Part shown: positions 41,000 to 52,759 of the stretch, one piece after another
Layout: each line of letters starts with the position of its first letter
How positions within the stretch are numbered: position 1 is the stretch's first letter
DNA from: Petrosia ficiformis
Taxonomy: Eukaryota > Porifera > Demospongiae > Haplosclerida > Petrosiidae
Length of the DNA: 64,000 nucleotides
Direction: 5' to 3'
Assembly: GCA_947044365.1 (NCBI GenBank)
Contig: OX345636.1
Location: 60,949,537 to 61,013,536, forward strand
The notes under the pieces: generated by a model
What the model saw: only the letters and a program-made list of their open reading frames with translations
Databases searched by the model: none
What the model was told of the DNA's origin: nothing
Program-made: the position numbers and the translations under genes

Positions 41000-42060
41000 T
41001 CAGAGTATTGTGATAATGAACATTATAATAATGGTAATTATTATATTAAGTTGTTAAAATTAACACAAGAGAATTCTTGGAATTAACGTTTTTGCTCCAA
41101 GATGGTAGATTTGTGTTCCTCTTTGTTGATTACTTTTGAGGTAGATAGGGAAGGCTGCTCACTTTCCTATTTGTTCCTTAGTCACAACCATGCTTATCAC
41201 ATTGCTAATACAACAATTGTAGGAACCCAAATGGTCAATGGCATAACAACAACTAAGACTAACTACAAGAATTCACCATAGATATAGGGATCAAAAACAA
41301 CCATTCAAAGGGTGACCTTATACACAATGTGTTGATGAATCTCATGAAGTACCTTTGCATGGTTCATTGTCATCCATTGAACATTGTATTATAAAAAGTA
41401 TTGTTATTTTCATGTTTATCCATGGCATTGATTATATCCCTGAAACAGTGAGCTCTATTTTCTCATTTATTATTGAACTGACTAAAAGAATATCATCTGT
41501 TAGACTTCCTATTTATCAAAGATCTAACACAATCATTAAAAGTGTGTTAGAAAGATTTTGTAAGCATTTCGTTATTTAGCAGAAACTCCAACAGAAATAG
41601 TTAGAGATCATTAATCTAACCCTATTTACTGAACATGACCATTCATATACTATGTACACCTTTCCTTGTATTTCTTCAAATATCAACAATTTAAATGATT
41701 CCATGTTTAGTGATACAGTCTAGCTACTTTGTATTCTTATCTTTAAAGCAGTGATTAGTATGATTAGTCAATTATGACATTTGTAACTACTATCACTGTA
41801 GTCACAATTGTGACATTGAGAGTAAAAGGATGCAGTGCCATGTTGAATAATTATAATGATGTATATACTGTAGTACATGTATACAGTTGTACATGTGTAT
41901 ATAATATTAACAATGATAATTCCATTGCAACAGTATAGTGAGTATTGTAACTACATTGTGTGTACATGTATCAGTACTATCACTATTGTGTTGTGACTAT
42001 TATGATATGTCAGCAGTGACTACTGCTACTATTTTGAGTATAGTGACTACTGTAAGTATG
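41000..42060. other. Spacer between mirrored minisatellites
   Basis: Nothing identifiable. A weakly protein-like stretch (41,355-41,579) has no recognised motif. The last 250 bp already contain degenerate GTGACTA/TGACAGTA words. Confidence 0.45.
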
Positions 42061-42164
42061 TAATGGTTGAGACTATGATGATATCAATGATGATATATGG
42101 TTACTATTATCTAGTGACCACATTACTGTGACATGGCATTGTTTGTTACTTTTATGAATATAGT

Positions 42165-42680
42165 GTCTAATATGACAGTAGTGACTGTAGTGACAATAAT
42201 GATGGTTTTGATAGTAGTAATGAGTACTGTGACCAGTGAGATTAGAGACTACTGTGACAGTATTGACTTGTGTGACAGTAGTCACTATTACATGTACATG
42301 TATGTTCCTATTTAGACTATAGTGACTATTGTGACAGTAGTGACTAATGTGAAAGTATTGACTCATTGTGACAGTAGGGTTTTGCAATAGTGATGTTATT
42401 ACTATCGTAACTATGGTCACTACTGTGACAACAGTGACTATTGTGACAGTAGTGACTACTATGAAAGTTATGTTAGTAGGGTCTATAATGACAATAGTGA
42501 TATTATTACTATCGTGATTTTGGGGACTATAGTGACTGTTGTGACAACAGTCACTAATGTGACAATAGTCACTAATGTGACAATAGTGATGTTAGTGACT
42601 GCTCTTACTATTGTTAGTGACTACTATGACATTAGTGACTATTGTGACAATAGTGACTATTGTGACAATAGTGATTATTA
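42165..42680 (-). repeat. Degenerate mirrored relative of the 18 bp minisatellite
   Basis: The plus strand carries GTGACTATTGTGACAGTAGT-like units, the reverse complement of the unit at 39,540-40,960, but more diverged and shorter. The two arrays face each other across about 1.2 kb. Confidence 0.85.
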
Positions 42681-43180
42681 ATTGACAGAGCTCCCTGTAT
42701 TGAATAATTTCCTTAACTATACATGTATGTGATACAAGTGTGATTAGCTATATATATAAAAACAGGGAAAGTAAATGTCCAATGTACATGTACATGTACA
42801 TGTACATATATATCTACATGTATATGTACATGTACGTATATGGATCCTATGGTCATAGAAAAAACAGAGAAGTGTATAAGGACCATGGAAAATAAGTGTT
42901 CAATGTACATGTGGGATGAGTTCTCTGACCATAGGAAAGCATGTGGAAATGCTATGTACATATGCATGTACATGTACTTACACAAAACCTCTAGTCACTT
43001 CATTTTTGGGAATAATTTCCTTTTGACGTTTGTCACACATAAATTAATTACTGTCTTTTTTCATCAATATTACTGAAGTGTTATTTAATGACTTTGTGTT
43101 TCAGTACTAAAGTTCAGACTTGTTTTAGTACTAAAATTTTGTATGTTACACATCAGCTTTTATAAAACCAGCATAATGAC

Positions 43181-43660
43181 CAGGGTTGGGGCTGATTACA
43201 CAAGTGTGATTACGATTATGATTATGATTACCCAGAAAAGTTTCTGAATAATTATGATTACGATTACATACCAAAACTTCAGATTATGATTATGATTATG
43301 ATCACTGTAGCATGATTACACTATGATTATACTATACCACTGCATTCATTTTCACAAGTGAAGTGTGTTTGGTGATTGTCTTATTCAAACCAATAATGTC
43401 AATTCTTTTCATAATTGCACCGTATAAACATCAGTTTTTCAAAAAGGGTGGATTAAGTTAAACATTAAGTACAACTACATGTACCTGTGTTTGCATGATT
43501 ACATTTTATCGTCGGAATGATTACAGTACTGGTTTAATGAGATTATGATTATGATTATGAATACGCCAATTTCAAGTGATGTGATTATGATTATCATATA
43601 GTAAAAAGTGTAGTCGATTACAATCGATTACGATTATAATCGCAATCGGCCCCAACCCTG
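43181..43660. mobile_element. 480 bp hAT-like MITE rich in GATTA(C/T)
   Basis: Ends CAGGGTTGGGGCTGATTAC and, inverted, GCAATCGGCCCCAACCCTG. The interior has clusters of GATTAC/GATTAT motifs that look like subterminal binding sites. TTAATGAC occurs at 43,663-43,670, ATAATGAC directly before the left end, and TTAATGAC again at 43,085-43,092, so the exact target duplication is ambiguous. Confidence 0.75.
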
Positions 43661-45063
43661 AATTAATGACTATTCTCACTTTCATTGAACTTGCACACAA
43701 GCATAGGGTGTCTTATTATATAGGTCACATTCTCTGGTTATGAATATACATGTGTACATGTAGAATATACACATGTACATGTATGACTTTAGTGGCATGT
43801 CAAATGTGATGTTGGACAAAAGAAAGTAACATCCTACCACACCTAAATGTAGTAACCAGTAACCACACACCATTTGGGCTGACCCAACCCCCTGATGCTA
43901 TTTAATGACAATAGGTATACAGTTTATATTTCATACAATGTTTTACATGATATTCATCAAATATTTCATTGTCATTTATAAAAACAGGTTGAATTGGATA
44001 ATAAAAGGTGTTTAATAACATGTATAGTACATGTACATACAGGAAAGATGTTTATTACAATAGATACAATATAGAAGCTGTACTCACTTTATAATATTAT
44101 ACTAATAAGATTATGATACATAAGTATATTATACAGTTTACCTAAACCAATAATAGAGTGTAATTATAATGGTTACGTGTACATATATGTATACTGAATT
44201 GTGGTGTTGGACATGTATGTCCTTTCTTTAAGAGTGAATATAATTATAATGATATTCATTGTAACATCAAGTGTCAGTTGGGTCAGTCCAAAATGGTGTG
44301 GTTACTGGTTACTGCATTTGGGTGTGGTTTGATGTTACTTTCTTTTATTCATCATCACATTTAACATGCCTCTAAAGTCATAAATGTATATTCATAACCA
44401 GAGAATGTGACCTATATAGTAAGATAAAATTAATAACACTTCAGTAATTGATGAAAAAGACAGCAATTGATGTACAAGTATGTGTGACAAACACAAAAAG
44501 GAAATTGTTCTCCACAATAAAGGGACTAGAGTTTTTGTGTATGTACATGTACACATATAGTGTATATAACATTTCCACGTGCTTTTCTATGACCAGAGAA
44601 TCCATCCCACATATACATTGGACATTTAATTTCCATTGTCCTTATACAATGTGTATATAATTACACGTGTATTACATTCATGTATAGTTAAGGAAACTAT
44701 TAAATTCTGGGAGCTCTGTCAATTGATAATCATTAAATATAATAAGTAGGAAATGTTATTATAATTATAATTTCCAACACCACAATATTTATACAGTGTA
44801 TTATTACTGACTCAACCTCCTGATGTCATATACTTATATATGAATAGTAGTATATAGATAATAATGTACATGTATAGTGAGAAGAATTCAATATCTGTGA
44901 ATATAAAGACATACATGTACCCACATGTTCAAACCATACTCACATACATGAAACACACTCCATTGGTCTTGTGTTCTATACTCAGACTGTGAATATAATG
45001 ACCTTTAATTTCTTTGTGTATGTAAATATTTACCCAATGATGTCATCACTTGTTATCTGTCCG

Positions 45064-45130
45064 TATATAAATAGGCTATTTGGTTTTGTTTTTTGTATAC
45101 TGCTGAAGAAGACCTTCGGGTCGAAACGTT
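45064..45130 (+). ncRNA. Hammerhead-ribozyme-like motif with upstream TATA-like box
   Basis: CTGAAGA (45,103-45,109), one A, a stem GACC-TTCG-GGTC (45,111-45,122), then GAAAC reproduces the hammerhead core order CUGANGA, stem II, GAAA. The extra A before stem II departs from the textbook core. TATATAAATAG lies about 35-40 bases upstream. Hammerheads of this kind, including variant cores, are known from terminal repeats of Penelope-like retroelements, and a Penelope-like RT fragment lies 2 kb away. Stem III and the cleavage site were not confidently assigned. Cleavage activity is inference. Confidence 0.5.
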
Positions 45131-45362
45131 CAGTTTTTATTAATAATAATTTTATTATTGTTATTGATAATTAAAAAAACTCTACCGTGTTATTAAGGCT
45201 CAATAAAATTACTCTATTATATATTACAACATGGTAATGAATATCTATAACAATATTTACCGAAGTCATTATATACATGTAACCATTATAATTACACTCT
45301 ATTACTGGTTTATGTAAACTGTATAATATACTTATGTATCATAATTTTCTAATTATAATTAT

Positions 45363-45636
45363 TAGGGCTGGGAATTGGCACAGATTCTGAAATCGATTAT
45401 CACTAACTTCCAATCGATTCATAATCGATTAAAATCAGTGGAAGTAATTAGGCCAATTAAGTCAATTAATACAGGAAATGCCTCCCATTTGATGATCAAA
45501 AAGGCTTCCTGTCACTTCCATATTGAACATTATTTGCCATCACATGCTTGAAAAGTATGTCTTCTGGAATAATTAGCATAATTGATATCACAGACTATCA
45601 ATATCAATTGATTAATCAATTAATCGTCCCAGCCCT
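45363..45636. mobile_element. MITE family M1 (TIR TTAGGGCTGGGA), copy 1
   Basis: 274 bp with ends TTAGGGCTGGGA and TCCCAGCCCTAA, extended by AATAATTAT on both sides. The interior has ATCGATTAT, GGCCAATTAAGT, CACATGCTTGAAAAGTAT and CTTCTGGAATAATTAGCATA. Two further copies are at 56,427-58,995 (split by a hAT) and 62,301-62,579. No coding sequence. Confidence 0.88.
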
Positions 45637-46032
45637 AATAATTATTATAAAGTGAGTACACAGCTTGTATATTACATGTATGTATATTTATTACAGTAAA
45701 CCCCTTTTACATGTACATGTACATGTATTTCCTTAAACAGCTTTTTATTTTCAAATTCAACTTGTTTTTATAAATGTGATGATGAATATCATGTAACAAA
45801 TTGTATAAAATCTAAACTGTATACATAGTCAATTCTAAATGATATAAATCAGAGATTTCTACGAGCTTTAATTAACATTACCTACCTTACAAGTTTACAA
45901 TCATTCACCTTTCTGCTTTTCTGACAGTAATGAAGCTTGATATCAGCTTTATATGTCTTCATTTTGAAACAGTTGATGTTAATGTATACATGTATATCAG
46001 AATGATGTATTAATACTCCACTCTCTATACAG

Positions 46033-46137
46033 AATATGAGGATCTTTTGGGCGATTCAGTTTGATGATGATGAGGAAGTGGAATCACTGATTAATGATTC
46101 CAAAACATATATAAACTGGACTAACGAAGCTTATTAT
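46033..46137 (+). CDS. Ankyrin-repeat gene, coding exon 3
   Basis: 105 nt from CTATACAG to TAT|GTAAGT, phase 0-0. It encodes NMRIFWAIQFDDDEEVESLI followed by NDSKTYINWTNEAYY. FWAIQFDDDEEVESLI fits the first helix, turn and second helix of an ankyrin repeat, and YINWTN the beta-hairpin start. Confidence 0.85.
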
Positions 46138-47259
46138 GTAAGTGTCATCCTATAAATTAATAATTAAAATATCATTTTTTATGATGTTTAATTATAATAT
46201 TTAATAGTTATTATGATTTAATAATTATTATTGAATATCCATTCTATTATGATGGTATATACTAGATATTATTATGAAATGTTATTTGTGGTAATATGAT
46301 TGTGGATATACTGACAAGGAATATTTCATTACTGTTAACATTGTCTTCATTATTTATGTAAATGTCTTATGACGTTCCTTAACAATGTTTAATATTACTA
46401 TTTTCGTTTCTCCCTTCCTATGATTGGTTCCATGATCAATGGTATAGACAGGAAGTTATTGTTTGGTGAGGGGGAGAGGGGCTTACAAAAGGAAATAGGC
46501 ATACATAGTGTACTGTACTGCAATTTTTAGCTAATTAGTTATTCATGAGGGCATGCTTTTCACTACAAGCTGGTAAATTAATCCATGTACAATAATTATA
46601 ATCTATTGAATTACGACACAAACAAACCTAATCAACATTATAATTGATGTATGTTATTATAAGAATTCAGTGTTTGGCAAAATGTTCATTTTAAAATAAT
46701 TTATTAACCTCATAGTCTACTGTTTCAACTACTTGTAATTGTTTAGGTCAAATATATGATATAATCTAGTATTTATTCATACACACATTACCTTTATTGT
46801 CTCACTAACATAAACACATACACTCACAGGGGTGGATACAGGATTTATTGTATGGTGGGGTTGATTCATAAAGGGCGTGGTAAATTAATTAACGAAAGAA
46901 AAAGGTCCTCTAACATCGATTTCTGGAAGATGCGCCTCAAATGTTGTTAAATGAAAGCCTTCAAAATGTCTTCTACTGGAATTCTCTCCTAGTAATGCAT
47001 AGCTATCACAGCCATGTCTGAAAAGTGTTCTTCTGTGAGTGAGGATCGTGTGTAAGTCTTTCAAAGTTCAAATGTTTTGGGGGGTTGCTAAATCTGCCCT
47101 TGACTCATACAAACATGTATTTACAAACATACATACTCACACAAACATAATTCACACAAATATATACATACACATTGTCTATTCCTTTAATGATATAAAG
47201 TACCAATATACAATGTATCCATAGAGGTGTTAGGATTGGGTTTAACAAACTTTTCTAAT

Positions 47260-48420
47260 AAACATGTACATATACACTGGCTACCTAAATTACATAAAAA
47301 TCCTTACGGAAAAAGATTTATTGCTGCTTCACATAAGTGTACCACTAAGGCATTATCTAAACTTCTTACCACATGTCTTACTAATATAACTACTCATTTT
47401 AAAGAATATTGCCATGGCATTTATAATAATACCGGTGTTAACTGTTTTTGGATAATTAATAATTCACAACAGGTCCTTGATAAACTTCACACAATTAATG
47501 ACTTTTCTAATGCAAAAAAATTTGATAGCTTTGATTTTTCTACACTGTATACTAGTATTCCACATATCTCTTTAAAATTGGCACTTACGGCTCTCATACA
47601 GGAAGCATATAGAGTTAGAAATTGCATATACCTAGTTGTAAATAAGTTTGGTAAAGCATATTGGTCAGACATACATGTACCATCTAAATCTAGTTGTAGG
47701 AAAAATATTAAAGAGGATAAACTGATAGAAATGCTGGAATTCCTGATAGATAACATTTACATTAAAGTAGGTAAAGAAATATTTAGGCAGCAAGTAGGAA
47801 TTCCAATGGGTACTGATTGTGCTCCTTTTTTAGCTAATTTATTTTTATTCTATTATGAATATAACTATATGAAAGATCTTATCAAAAGTAATATACACTT
47901 AGCTAAACAGTTTCCTTACACTACCAGATATATTGATGATCTTTTAACATTAAATAATAATAGATTTACAAAAGTTATTCCTAACATATATCCTCCTGAG
48001 TTAGAACTCAAAAGAACTACTGAGAGTCCCACTATGCTATCCTATTTAGATATATTAATTACAATAGAAAATGAGAAATATCACACTACCATTTTTGATA
48101 AAAGAGACAATTTTGGTTTTAATATAGTTAACTTTCCACATTTATGCAGTAATATTCCCACTAAACCTGCTTATGAAGTGTATACTGTATTTCACAATTA
48201 ATTAGAATTGGTAGGATATGTGATTCCTTTAAAGATTTTGCACACAGACACTATAAGTTAACTAGTCATTTAATACAACAAGGTTTCTGGTATACTAAGC
48301 TATGTTTTACATTTAAAAGGTTTACAAAATACATGCACCTATTTTTTCTAAATTTAAATGTAATGTACGCAAGCATATAGAGGAAGGTATTTATCTGCCG
48401 GTTAATGTAAGACTGAACAA
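47260..48420 (+). pseudogene. Penelope-like element reverse transcriptase fragment
   Basis: An open frame to 48,201 encodes HWLPKLHKNPYGKRFI, FDFSTLYTSIPH, GIPMGTDCAPFLANLF (RT motif B) and TTRYIDDLLTLNN. The catalytic box is YIDD, and the RYIDDLL context is typical of Penelope-like RTs. After a +1-type frame change near 48,195 the protein continues IRIGRICDSFKDFAHRHYKL and GFWYTKLCFTFKRF, as in the family. The N-terminal part is missing, no GIY-YIG endonuclease was seen, and the 5' end of the open frame is a GTG, not a start codon. It lies in intron 3 of the ankyrin gene. Confidence 0.88.
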
Positions 48421-48799
48421 CTAGAAATGTGACTATTAGACGTGCTAGACATTGATTAGTACTTATTAGTGCTTTTTCACAATTATAATCAGTACTAATC
48501 AGTACTTCTTTTGTGTGTTGCATGGGTAGACAGTGATGGCCAGCTGCTTTTGTAAGAGAAGGTGCTTAGCTTAGTGTGCCTCACTGATCTCAAACCTTGC
48601 ATATGTGACCAACTTGGGTTTGCGGCAGCTCTATGCTTCTCTTCTTGGTTTGTGAGTCGCATTATGTTGTGTACTTGTTATTTAAGTGTACTATTTTTTA
48701 TTCAGTGTTATTATTGTTATATGGACGCTGGATGAGTGGGGAGAGTTGGCTAGCCATCAAAGATCTTTAACCCACCATTCCCAGTTCTCAAGACTGGGC

Positions 48800-49170
48800 A
48801 TTCAGTGTTCAATTTTACCATATTTTTCTAAGCCATTGTGGCAGTTCCTCTTCTAAGCCATTGTGGCTGCTTATTTTCTAAGCCATTGTGGCTGCTTATT
48901 TTCTAAGCCATTGTGGCAGTTCCTTTTCTAAGCCATTGTGGCTGCTTATTTTCTAAGCCATTGTGGCTGCTTATTTTCTAAGCCATTGTGGCTGATTATT
49001 ATTATATATATATATATATATAAATTTTTTTTTTTTAAAGCCATAGTAGCTGCTCTAATGTTTAATGAAGCCATTGTGGCTGCTTGTTTGTTTGTTGTGT
49101 GTGTGTTTGTTTGCACCTTTTGCTAGCATGCTAGACACATGAATTTTCATGTAATTAATTAATGACTTAC
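48800..49170 (+). repeat. Interspersed repeat R3 with 27 bp internal minisatellite, copy 2
   Basis: About nine copies of TTCTAAGCCATTGTGGCTGC(TTATT) with GCAGTTCC variants, a short (TA)n tract, then GCTAGCATGCTAGACACATGA. It matches 28,345-28,515 inverted. Confidence 0.85.
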
Positions 49171-49365
49171 AGGTTAGTTAGAGTCTAAATCACTCACACA
49201 TGTAGCCCCTCCCACTATTTAACTACTATACTATACTATTACTATTGTATCACTAACCTGTGTAAAGTAATTAATTATAAAGCATAGTTATGTGTTGTAT
49301 TTTATAACTATTTCTGTTACAATTAGTGATATACTGAATCAGTATTTAATATGTTATGTTGTTTG

Positions 49366-49585
49366 GAAGCATGGGCCAAATTGGCTCAACAATGATTACT
49401 ATATATGCCATTGAGAATACATCTTGAAGCAATTAAGTTAATGCTGTTAGTGACATTATAATAATAATTACACATGTAACTGTGCCATCTGGCCTAAAGA
49501 GAGAACTGTGCAGTGCATGCCAAATAAGAAGCTCTTTTGGCCAATGGTGCACCATATAAGCTTATCATAAACACTGATATGTTAT
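49366..49585 (+). repeat. Interspersed repeat R4, copy 1
   Basis: Runs from GCATGGGCCAAATTGGCTCA to GCTTATCATAAACACTGATAT. The reverse complement recurs at 54,705-54,905 with the same order of blocks (GAGCCAATTTGGC, GTCACTAACAGC, AGAGAGAACTGTGCAGTG, AAGAAGCTCTTTGGG). Confidence 0.75.
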
Positions 49586-49589
49586 ATTT

Positions 49590-51200
49590 ATAGCATAGAT
49601 CTGCCTGTGTTATCATGTACATGTACATGTACATGTTAGAGTTGTACTTATACTTGTATAGGTACATGTACATGTATAGGTGCCTCGGGTACCATGGTAT
49701 AAGTAAATATAGGTATAGGCAAGTAGTATAGGGGCGGATACAGATACTTTACAGACCAAGTTTTGAAACTTTATAGTACTATTTTACTGTTTTAGAAAAA
49801 GACTGATACAACAGTCAGAATCATATATTTTAAGCTATTTCCATCTTTTCTAGTAATTTGTGAGTTTCATTTCAAACAGAAATGGCTATATAGAGCAGTG
49901 CTAAAAATTAGTGATGCACATGAACATAAACTAGAAAAAGCAGTGAACACATACATTGTGTACATACATGTAGGAATAGGTATAGGTATAGGCAGTTTTA
50001 GTTGCCTATAATATCTGTATCTGAATTACAGGCAAAACCTAGTATAGGTACAACACTAGTACATGTATGTACATGTGTATGTATACATGTATAATATCAT
50101 TAATCATTGAATGTGTATATACATGATAACACATACAGGTCAGTGATTTGTACTGTGGAAGCCATATAGAATTATGTGATCACCTTGTGGGATACTATGA
50201 TATCTAAGATCAACAATTTCTTTGGTGTGTACGTGTATTCCCCAGACTCCCCTAGTAATTGGTACATGGTTTGTCTGTTGTGATATTCCAATATACAGAT
50301 GTATCAATAAAAACTGATATAATAATCTACATTGTAGTTACTTCTCTCAGAGATTGATTATCAGTCAATCATGATATTACACATGCTGATCATATACATA
50401 TACACACACTTAGTTCAAGAAGCAAGATTTGAGTGTATTTTGGTTTTAAAAGATGAGAAAGCTGGTTAGGTACATTGTAGTTGATGATATAATGTGTTGT
50501 ATATGTGTTTATCATTGTGTTATGAGCTTCAAAACACACAACATAATTACATTGTTGATCATATTGCAGTATGGATGGGCTTTGATTCAGTGATACCATA
50601 CCTGTATCAATTGTATTGAAATGATTAAAAAAATCATGGAAATTTCAGTAGCGATATTCAATCCATAAAAACTTGTATTGCAACAGGTCTAGTTTTCATG
50701 CACAATATACACATTATTATTTTAATACACTGTTAAAATGTACTCTCCACTTTTCATTCACTTCCTACCATCCTGAATTATAGTTATATTTCATTTACAC
50801 TTGTATCTACATCAATACATTACCTATACTCTTATACAACTATAACAAGAAGTTGAGTTAACTGATTCTTATAGTTACAAACAAGAGAAACTGATGCTGT
50901 ATAAACAGTCCATAGAATTTGAGCTCAACTACACATTTAATGATCATAAACATTTACCTCACCATACAAATATTTTATTATCATAATGTATTTTGTTAAT
51001 TATTCTAGCTCCTTTTTGTTTATGCCAAAATTCTACTCAGAACACAGTTAGGATCCATTTCATTATGATTTCATATTCTGTATTCTGACTTGAGCACTAT
51101 AAGTAATTGTGTATAGTAATTAAGACTATAATTATCTGTAATTATAATTAGTAATTATAGTAATCATTATGATAATATAAAGATTGTATGTAAAATACTT
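49590..51200. other. Intronic AT-rich DNA, no gene seen
   Basis: TACATGTA-rich sequence with TATAGGTATAGG-like simple repeats near 49,660-50,050. No recognisable coding signal. Confidence 0.5.
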
Positions 51201-51222
51201 TTATTCATAAATAAATGCATAA

Positions 51223-51325
51223 TCAATAAATTGAAGAATCATTAATGTCCAGCTTTGCCAACAAAGTCTTATGAATATCATTATGTGGTTGATTTGGGTA
51301 TATATCAAAGTCTTTGATGGCAATC
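51223..51325 (-). CDS. Possible minus-strand terminal exon with poly(A) signal
   Basis: After TTCTGCCCAG the minus strand reads IAIKDFDIYPNQPHNDIHKT then LLAKLDINDSSIY and stops at 51,223. An AATAAA (51,200-51,205 on the complement) follows about 17 bases later. The composition is protein-like but short, and no upstream exon was identified. It could be the tail of a processed pseudogene or chance. Confidence 0.2.
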
Positions 51326-52000
51326 CTGGGCAGAATTGAGCAAACAGATTATATGTAACTTCTGAACATACTACATAACACGATTTAAAACTATATCAAT
51401 GCATAGAAACCCACAACTACCAATGTAGCAAACTTTGAAAACGTGCATATTTAATAAGTGAACATTGAAATTGTTTGTTTGATACTTAGCAACTATTTAA
51501 CATACACTTGTCCCTAGGGAACGTATTCAACGTAGCAGTCTAGCAGAAGCCAACAACAAAAGAAACGTTAACATTGGGAAAACGTGTGTAGATACTGTAA
51601 AAAACGAAATTTTAAAATTATACAGTTTGAAGAGCGTTTCTACGGCGTTTTATTGTAGTACAGTTTGTATTACGGTCGTAGTACAAAGACGAAACATGAA
51701 CTTATTTTTGTTGTCTACTGTATATTCATTATTATTGATAATATCTAAATGATGAAGTATATGTGTCTATGTGTGTATAAAATACTTGTTTGTCTAATTG
51801 AACCACTCCCCTGATTCATAAATAGTGAAGTCAAGTATGGATATGACATGATTTTATTATACACATGTGATAAGTATTTGTATATGTATAGTATCAATTT
51901 ATATTATTATGAATAATATTTACCAGTGAAACTATTAATTATTACTAGTTTGTATAGTGTTTATTACATGTACATGTATTGTTCTTATTTCATTATACAG

Positions 52001-52096
52001 AGACGGAGTTTACTGTATCAAGCAGCTGCTTGTAATAAAGTGAGTATGGCAGAGATGATCTTAAAACTTGGTGCTAACATCAACGTACAAGATCAT
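52001..52096 (+). CDS. Ankyrin-repeat gene, coding exon 4
   Basis: 96 nt from ATTATACAG to CAT|GTAAGT, phase 0-0. It encodes RRSLLYQAAACNKVSMAEMI followed by LKLGANINVQDH, a clear ankyrin repeat (LLYQAA, MAEMILKLGANINVQD). Joined to exon 5 the hairpin reads INVQDHNHQTPLF, as expected between consecutive repeats. Ankyrin repeats mediate protein-protein contacts; the partner is unknown. Confidence 0.92.
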
Positions 52097-52584
52097 GTAA
52101 GTGATTATATATTAATTGTTATACACATGTAATATAATGGTTATAATATACAATTGAATACAATCATTAAGGTTACGGTACATATATACCAAAATCTGAT
52201 CGTATTTATTTAAATGTAATATTAGAATAATATTTCAACTGACCAATGGCTGATGCTAGCACTATATACATGTAGTTATAAATCAAAAATAAGTTCATCC
52301 AATACATATTTTGATGTGATCTCCAAGTAAATATTTTCTATAAAGCTATAGCTACATGTAGGCCATCATGTGACATTTTTATTTTGCTAAACATTCAAGA
52401 GAAGCAGCAAATCATGATTATTCATGATTTGTATCTCGTAACCTTAATGACAAAAGTTTCCAAACAAACTTTAACTATTAATTCAGTCAGTCAATCAGTT
52501 CACAAACTTAAAACTAATATTAAACTTTATGGTTTCATTTGTTACTTGAAAGTTTATAAAAATAATGTATACATGTTATTACAG

Positions 52585-52704
52585 GATTTCCGTAAATTAG
52601 TCTCCTCTCCAGACTCCATAGTGCAAAATAGTCTGGTAATTTTGACCAACATTCCTGTCACATGTAGTGACATAGCCAATCAGATCCCTCAGTTTATTAA
52701 TTGA
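52585..52704 (+). CDS. Candidate alternative terminal exon of the ankyrin gene
   Basis: After ATGTTATTACAG a phase-0 frame reads DFRKLVSSPDSIVQNSLVIL then TNIPVTCSDIANQIPQFIN and stops at 52,704. An AATAAA lies 44 bases further (52,748-52,753). It starts 488 bp after exon 4, whose donor is also phase 0, so splicing to it would give a short protein ending after the exon-4 ankyrin repeat. No family similarity was recognised. Transcript data would decide. Confidence 0.3.
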   Translation, partial: DFRKLVSSPDSIVQNSLVILTNIPVTCSDIANQIPQFIN

Positions 52705-52759
52705 TTACATGACTTTTTTAATTCAAAAATGTCATATTAAAACCTGTAATAAACAAATC

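Larger units (their letters stand above)
42671..45840. repeat. Interleaved inverted-repeat cluster (order A-B-A'-B')
   Basis: Arm A (42,671-43,090 plus 43,665-43,900) is inverted at A' (44,275-44,731). Examples are AATTGACAGAGCTCCC at the outer end, TGTTTGTCACACATA, and GACCCAACCCCCTGATG against TTGGGTCAGTCC. Arm B (43,908-44,260) is inverted at B' (45,220-45,840): CATAAGTATATTATACAGTTTA, AATAGAGTGTAATTATAATG and TTTATAAAAACAGGTTGAAT have complements there. A is interrupted by a MITE (43,181-43,660) and B' by another (45,363-45,636). Between A' and B' lie a TATA-like box and a hammerhead-like motif. No protein-coding frame. Confidence 0.75.

Noticed and set aside
39673..41013. 446-codon plus-strand frame and ~350-codon minus-strand frames
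   Set aside because: They are translations of an 18 bp minisatellite whose period is divisible by three; several frames on both strands are open at once, and none resembles a protein.
46827..47102. MITE with CAGGGG...CCCTTG ends
   Set aside because: The ends are only loosely inverted repeats (CAGGGGTGGAT versus CAAGGGCAGAT) and only ACTCA is shared by the flanks; too weak to annotate.
45064..48420. Hammerhead-like motif and RT fragment as one Penelope-like element
   Set aside because: Ankyrin exon 3 (46,033-46,137) lies between them, so they cannot be parts of a single contiguous insertion without having enclosed an exon; treated as separate.
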